A stretch of 64,000 nt of DNA, taken from NCBI RefSeq assembly GCF_932294415.1, contig NC_065538.1, forward strand, positions 40,678,843-40,742,842. Direction: 5' to 3'. Within the stretch, counting starts at the first letter, position 1. Each line of letters begins with the position of its first letter. The position numbers and the translations under genes are program-made. The notes beneath the pieces are model-generated. The model was not told the origin of the DNA. It worked only from the letters and a program-made list of their open reading frames with translations, and did no database searches. This document shows, one piece after another, positions 58,100 to 64,000 of the stretch. This DNA is from Quercus robur (taxonomy: Eukaryota; Streptophyta; Magnoliopsida; Fagales; Fagaceae).

Positions 58100-59990
58100 C
58101 TATCCCATTCAAGAATGCACAAGTCTATATTAATACTTAAACAAATATACATTGTACACTCAAACACTCCCAATATTAGTTTAAACCACCTTATAACACC
58201 ATGCAAGTCACCTGCTTGCTCCAACACAACAACCCACTACAAAACCAATTACAAACATCACAACTATAATACTTACAAGTATTGAAATCAAATAAAATAC
58301 TATTCATCACATCTAATCAACAATACTCATTCATATTTGTAAGAAATGAAAAACATTCCCAATATGTATTTAAATCACCTTATAACGCCATGCAAGCCAC
58401 CCGCTTGCTCCAACACAACAACCCACCACAAAACCAATCACAAATATCACAACTATAATGCTTACAAGTATTGAAATCAAATAAAATACTATTCATCACA
58501 TCTAATCAGCAATACTCATTCACATTTGCAAGAATTGAACAATACTGACAATATATATTTAAACCACCTTATAACACCATGCAAGCCACCCGCTTGCTCC
58601 AACACAATAACCCACCACAAAACCAATTACAAACATCACAAGTATAGAGTTTTACAAGTATTTAAATCAAATAAAATACTATTCATCACATCTAATTAAC
58701 AATACTCATTCGCATTTGCAAGAATTGAAAAACACTCCTAATATGTATTTAAACCACCTTATAACACCATGCAAGCCACCCACTTACTCCAACACAACAA
58801 CCCACCACAAAACCAATCACAAACATCACAACTATAATGCTTACAAGTATTGAAATCAAACAAAATATTATTTATCACATCTAATCAACAATACTCATTC
58901 GCATTTGCAAGAATTGAAAAACACTCTCAATATGTATTTAAACCATCTTATAACACCATGCAAGCCACTAACTTGTTTCAACACAACAACCCACCACAAA
59001 ACCAATCACAAACATCACAACTATAATGCTTACAAGTATTAAAATCAAATAAAATATTATTCATCGCATCTAATCAACAATACTCATTCGCATTTGCAAG
59101 AATTGAAAAACACTTCCAATATGCATTTAAACCACCTTATAACACAATGCAAGCCACCCGCTTGCTTCAACACAACAACCCACCACAAAATCAATCACAA
59201 ACATCACAAGTATAGAGTTTTACAAGTATTTAAATTAAATAAAATACTATTCATCACATCTAATCAACAATACTCATTCATATTAGCAAGAATTGAAAAC
59301 ACTCCAAATATGTATCTAAAACACCTTATAACACCATGCAAGCCATTCGCTTGCTCCAATACAATAACCCATCACAAAACCAATCACAAACATCACAACT
59401 ATAATGCTTACAAGTATTGAAATCAAATAAAATACTATTCATCACATCTAATCAACAATACTCATTCACATTTGCAAAAATTGAAAAACACTCTCAATAT
59501 GTATTTAAACCACCTTATAACACCATGCAAGCCATCCGCTTACTTCAACACAACAACCCACCACAAAACCAATCACAAACATCACAAGTATAGAGTTTTA
59601 CAAGTATTTAAATCAAATAAAATACTATTTATCACATCTAATCTACGATACTCATTCATATTTGCAAGAATTGAAAAATATTCTCAATATGTATTTAAAC
59701 CACCTTATAACACCATGCAAGCCACCTGCTTGCTCCAATACAACAACCCACCACAAAACCAATCACAAACATCACAAGTATAGAGTTTTACAAGTATTTA
59801 AATCAAATAAAATACTATTCATCACATTTAATCAACAATACTCATTCACATTTGCAAGAATTGAAAAACACTCTCAATATGTATTTGAACCACCTTATAA
59901 CACCATGCAAGCCACCCGCTTGCTCCAACACAACATACCATGACAAATCCAATTTCCAACATCACAAGTATAGAGTTTTATAAGATTTTC
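58100..59990. repeat. 189-bp tandem repeat array, about ten copies
   Basis: The marker TTATAACACCATGCAAGCCA or a near variant recurs at 58191, 58380, 58569, 58759, 58948, 59137, 59326, 59515, 59705 and 59895, a period of 189-190 bases. Monomers differ at one block. Type 1 has ACTATAATGCTTACAAGTATTG. Type 2 has AGTATAGAGTTTTACAAG and is one base longer. The order is 1,1,2,1,1,2,1,2,2,2. As 189 is divisible by three, several frames stay open across copies, but they read low-complexity peptides and are not genes. Confidence 0.93.
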
Positions 59991-60199
59991 AACTAAAATT
60001 TACTTATTTTGTTCAAGCTAAGCTTACAACTTAAAAAAAAAATCCAAAGTTATTGCAAACAATGTGTATTTAGCTTGCAAAAGAAAAGTTAAATTTATAA
60101 GTACTTCAGTCTTGAAAATAATCCTCTCATAAATTACTATACAAACTCATAGCTTACACATGTAATACAGGTAGTGCTTACACCAATCAGAAAAGTGAT

Positions 60200-60340
60200 G
60201 AGGGGAAAGTTATCTTTAACATCCCCTGCAGATACAAAGACATTACCATTGGCACTATAACGAATAGCTCTTATGGAATCCTTATGAAAGGGCCCGCTGG
60301 TATCATCCACCAAAGAAACTGCACTAACCCCTCTATAAAG
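60200..60340 (-). pseudogene. Captured exon fragment of a WD40-repeat gene (TRM82/WDR4-like)
   Basis: On the - strand a pyrimidine-rich stretch and TTTATAG acceptor at about 60340-60333 are followed by an open segment: VSAVSLVDDTSGPFHKDSIR, then AIRYSANGNVFVSAGD. This resembles the start of a WD40 blade in the non-catalytic subunit of tRNA (guanine-N7) methyltransferase (TRM82/WDR4), where relatives have HKDSIRAI followed by LFVSAGDDK. After GD the similarity ends at a GTTAAA that could be an intron donor. So about 40 codons of one exon with flanking intron sequence are present. It lies inside the CACTA element, which suggests capture of genomic DNA. The family call is from memory and needs a search. 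Confidence 0.5.
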
Positions 60341-61369
60341 GAAGGAACTAAAGAGAGAAAAAAATTGTTGCTCAATTACATTCTACACTATCATTGAAAG
60401 CCAATGCTAGTTCAGAGAGTCAAACATTCATCAAATTTGCACCTTTTTTCCCCCCAAAAATTCTGATAAGTTGGGAACTTCATTTCAATTGACAAAAGCC
60501 AAAATGTATGAACTTTCATCAAAATCAATCTTTAAATACTCACTTAGTAGCTGAGAAAACGTAAAAAAACTGAATTTTAATAAAATTACCAAACTATGCT
60601 AATGCAAGTATTGAACTAACTAAAACATTATAACAAACACTGGGTTTCTATTAACTTTCTCTGACATTTCTCGGCAGCCAAATAAGGCATAAACTTCATG
60701 CTTGAGCAAACACCAACACATTATTAACCTCCAATCTGAAATTAAACAAAAAACACAAACAAAGGCCATGACAATGAGCCACACCACAATAAAACAAACA
60801 TGAGAGTATTTGAGTCATGCCTTTTCGTTTGATTTATACCATTCTCAACAAAAACAAAAATATCCATTCTCAACAAACATGAGCCGAAGGGCCCCCCCCC
60901 CCCCCCCCCCAAAAAAAAAAACTTACCAATTCCGGATAGAGGCCATGACGAAGGGTCGTTAGAGGTTGGAGAAAAATCGGCAAGCTGTGGGAGGCGAAAG
61001 TTCATTGGATGGCGATGACGACTTTGGGATCGTCACAAATGGTCCAAATTGCCAAGAATCGTCATTCATCACGAAGGGTCCAAATCGTCAAGAATCGTCG
61101 CAAATGGTTGACTTCAAAACCATCGTTATTGGTTCGGCATTAGTGGTGGTTCAAATCGGAATCGGTGGGAGCTGAAATAAAACTTCAAAACTATCACGAA
61201 TGGGTAATGTATCGACGACAGTTGGCTCTTATCGACGACGGTTTTCTCTTATCGGCGTCGGTTGGGATCTTTTGGGATCGGCGTCAGTTGGGTTATTTGG
61301 GAGCTGTGTTATTTAGGGGCTGAAGATTGAAATAAAACAGGGGTGGGGTATTTATAGTGAACTCTTTAG

Positions 61370-61925
61370 TGACGAATTATTTCGTTGCTATTGCTTCCTC
61401 TTCGTCACAAAAGATATTAGGCTTTTAAGTTTTTAGTGACGAAGGTCAATTTCGTCACTAAAGAACCTAGATTTTGTAAAGATTTTTAGAGACGAAATTC
61501 ATATTTCGTACTTTTAGTGACGAAATGTGATTTCGTCGCTAAAACAATGAAGTGCAAAACTATTATTATTTTTAGTGATGACTATTTTTTGTCGCTAATT
61601 CTTCCTTATAGCAACGAAAGGATTTTCGTCACTAATACTATCCACAGCAATACCTACAGTGACAGAATATTTCGTCACTATAAATTTTCAACTTTTAGCG
61701 ACAAAATATTTCATCACTATAAATTAATTAAGCTCTCGCCAAAGTTTCCCTTTGCTGGTGCCCATTTTTCAGATCACAATAGTGATGAAAATTATTTTTC
61801 GTCACTAAATGTTTTAATTTTTTTTCATTATTAGTGACGAAATTCATATTTCGTCGCTAAAGCTATATTTTTAGCGACGAAAAATATTTCCTCACTAATT
61901 TTCATCGCTAAAAATACATTTTGTT
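61370..61925. repeat. Subterminal inverted repeats of the CACTA element
   Basis: Many copies of TTTAGTGACGAA and its complement TTCGTCACTAAA, or CGTCGCTAAA variants, are often paired as hairpins: about 61428-61459, 61504-61535, 61829-61861 and 61866-61905. Dense short inverted motifs next to the ends are where the TNPA-type protein binds in En/Spm. The block ends at the CATTACAAC terminus (61930). Confidence 0.8.
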
Positions 61926-61930
61926 GTAAT

Positions 61931-63714
61931 GATTATTTTAATTCTTGAAATATTGAATTATAATGTGGAGAGAATATATTTTTGGTGATAGATAGGGACC
62001 GAGTGGAAAGATATGTATTGGAAGGAGAGTTGTGACACGGATTATAATAGAACGTAAGTTGTTGGATTAGAGTTGTGACTTTGAATATCAACTATCAAGC
62101 CAGATGTTTGATACTTGCATGGTGGACATTGAATTAAAATTTCAAAACCTTGTGCTACACTCCGAAGAAAGATGCATGGCATTTGTGAAAACTCAATAAA
62201 TTCTTCTGTTTTCTTGCATTGATCGACTTAGAAGATTTTATGTACGAACGGTCTACCTTGACGGCTTGACCTCCTTAGTTTAGTCAGGCCATTGAGGTCA
62301 CAAATTAATACAATTGTTCTTTCATTCCTATTACGGATTTTAATTTCTGTTATAATAGGTTTTAGATGTTGGTTAATTCATATGATAAAATTTAAGTAAA
62401 AATATATGATGTATTTGGTTAAGTTAGAAATCTTTCAATTGAGTTGATTGAAGATTTCAAAGGACAGAATTTTCGCTTGAGCGAAATCACAGTGTAGCCC
62501 TCAATATCATTGCAGTTAAATTATGTAACTGAATTATGAATTAATATTATTAGTTCTACCCATGCATAAAAGATTTTTTTATTTTTTTTATTTTATGAAA
62601 ACATTAGTTGATCCTAGCTAGGTTTGTTTAAATCCAATATATATATATATATATATATGCCATTAATGTCTTCCTGACAAAATGATTTTTTAATTCATAT
62701 TGAATTAAAATGTCTTCCTCTAAGCCTAACCAATCAACTTTGTAGTTTGTACTTGCCGCCTTCTTCAAATAAAAGCTTTGTGTTACTTGCCAGCATAAAT
62801 GCTCCATCTGATTTGCAATTCAATAGAGCAGCAATTAGTGTATTTTTAAGGAGGATTTTAGTGCAAACAACTTTAGCTCTATTAATTTACTTCATCTGAA
62901 GTCTAAATCGTAGAATATTCTGATGCTTGCATGCAAGACTTGCTACCGCTGCTTTCCATCAGTTATTTGGTTCATAGATGTTCAAATTAAAAATAAATAA
63001 ATAAATTTGCTCTCGTGCTGCTTAGATATACCAAAATAGACAAAATTTGACTACAAAGTTAATTGTAGCATGAGTTTACAACTTCACTAAATATATTTTT
63101 TAACAGATGCCTTTAGAGTAATGGTTAATAATCTATTTAATAAAAGTTTTTATGGGGAAAAAAAAAAACAATTAATGTTTTGACACTTCTTTTCATTTCC
63201 CATAAAAGTGGTGTCAAAATTTTCCTAAAATGGATTGTTAACTATTACCCTAAGACACTCGTTAACATGACCCATTATATTTAAGTAATTTTAAATATAA
63301 TTATTTTATTTTATTTAAGTTTTGACAAATCCACCATTAGATTACACTTTCTTCTTATATCATTTATGCATGCAAAATTTTTAAGAGATCAAAAATCAAT
63401 AGTTATGTCATCAATCAATTATTTAAATTGCAAGTTTTTGTAATTTAAAATTATGCTAAAAAATAAGTTTATAAATCATATAATAAATAACATCCGATTG
63501 ACACAAAGTTTGACATATGTATTAAAAATACAAAAAACATTCAATCTAATTATTAGATTTTCAAAATATGTAGCAATATATTTTTTTAAAGAAATTCATA
63601 GTTTTAAACTACACCGAAATTTGTAGCTAAATTTTGTCCTATCGATATTTGCATCAAATATCTGTAGTCAACTGGTCATCGAGCTCATTTTCTTCTCTGG
63701 TTGGTGCATTATTA
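61931..63714. other. AT-rich region, no gene seen
   Basis: 1.8 kb with a TA microsatellite at 62638-62659 and no recognised coding sequence. CTTTAGAGTAATGG (63111) and CCATTTTAGG-type text near 63224-63252 may form a weak inverted repeat, perhaps a decayed MITE. Confidence 0.35.
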
Positions 63715-64000
63715 AGGTCCATTTAGATATAACTTATTTTGTTGAAACTGAAAATTGAAAACTAAAAACACTGTAATAAAATAATTTTAAAATGTGTGAA
63801 TAGTACCGTGGAACCTATTTTTAATGAAAAAATTGCTGAAAAGTGAAGTTTTTGGGTCCCGTGAATAGTGCACGGGACCCACAAACTGATGAAAAGTAGC
63901 TGAAAAGTTAGAAATATACAGCTACTGTTCATGAACAGTAGCCGTTTGTCCTCCTAAAACGCGTCCACATCTACTGTGTTGTGTTTTCACCTTTTTTTTT
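63715..64000. mobile_element. MITE-like repeat at the window end
   Basis: Shares AACTGAAAAT, ACACTGTAATAAAATAATTT, GTGTGAATAGTACCGTGGAA and GGGTCCCGTGAATAGTGCA with 35583-35745, and in weaker form with 44150-44340. It contains hairpins such as CCCGTG...CACGGG and CTACTGTTCATGAACAGTAG. It may continue beyond the window, so its right end is unknown. It is probably a non-autonomous DNA transposon. Confidence 0.5.

Larger units (their letters stand above)
54682..61930 (-). mobile_element. Degenerate CACTA (En/Spm) transposon
   Basis: On the - strand the upper end reads CATTACAACAAAATG at 61930, one C-to-T change away from the CACTACAA start of CACTA elements. Downstream come subterminal inverted repeats, a captured exon, a 189-bp tandem array and a broken Tnp2-type transposase gene. 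The other terminus was not recognised, so the lower limit given is simply the last coding remnant. All parts are heavily decayed. Confidence 0.75.

Noticed and set aside
59094..59943. Open frames of 93-108 codons across the 189-bp array, looking like a repeat protein
   Set aside because: They stay open only because the period is divisible by three. The frames shift between type 1 and type 2 monomers, and the peptide is low complexity.
58100..59990. CRISPR-like array
   Set aside because: The whole 189-base unit is repeated with no unique spacers, in a plant nuclear context. It is a tandem satellite-type array.
60966..61175. 69-codon frame near the CACTA end
   Set aside because: The frame is made of repeated GTCACGAATGG-type subterminal text. 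It has no domain and no homologue that I recognise.

Overview
The window looks like nuclear DNA of a woody eudicot. The evidence is AT-rich sequence, spliced genes with GT-AG introns, plant-type protein families (clathrin light chain, receptor-like cytoplasmic kinase) and dense plant transposons (Copia, Ty3/gypsy chromovirus, Tat-lineage gypsy, hAT, CACTA). The repeat style reminds me of Fagales such as oak, but that is an inference and nothing here proves the genus.

Layout. Positions 1-467 hold the end of an LTR. From 468 to about 11.7 kb lies the only clearly functional part: a three-exon clathrin light chain gene on + (1635-4367) and, convergent to it, a six-exon receptor-like cytoplasmic kinase on - (5198-10721). 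I could join all exons of both with consensus splice sites and unbroken frames. From 13.7 to 35.2 kb lies a three-level nest: a Copia element (13699-35233, target duplication ATTAC) carries in its pol gene a gypsy chromovirus (15362-31021, duplication AGGCC). That element carries in its gag gene a reversed Tat-lineage gypsy element (16057-26554, duplication AAATC). A solo LTR (34336-34894, duplication ACAAG) sits in the 3' LTR of the Copia element. The Tat-lineage element carries, antisense to its own gag-pol, a spliced gene with its own TATA box, and a minisatellite made of GTCCA/TGGAC hairpins.

From 36.1 to 54.1 kb there is a field of solo LTRs, most with recognisable target duplications. 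One of them is split by a complete hAT transposon (39794-43702, 8-bp duplication) whose transposase frame is broken by a single stop codon. From about 54.7 to 61.9 kb lies a degenerate CACTA element on the - strand: a transposase remnant, a ten-copy 189-bp tandem array, a probable captured exon of a WD40-repeat gene, and a terminal block of TTTCGTCACTAAA-type inverted repeats. The last 2 kb hold no recognised gene.

The two host genes are unrelated in function: vesicle coat assembly and protein phosphorylation. The transposable elements are nearly all dead. Many of their stop codons fall where the family normally has Gln, Trp or Arg, as expected from C-to-T decay of methylated DNA. No single new defence or metabolic system stands out. 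The most unusual items are the antisense spliced gene inside the Tat-lineage element, the 189-bp array with two alternating monomer types, the captured exon, and the Copia element with TA...TA LTR ends.
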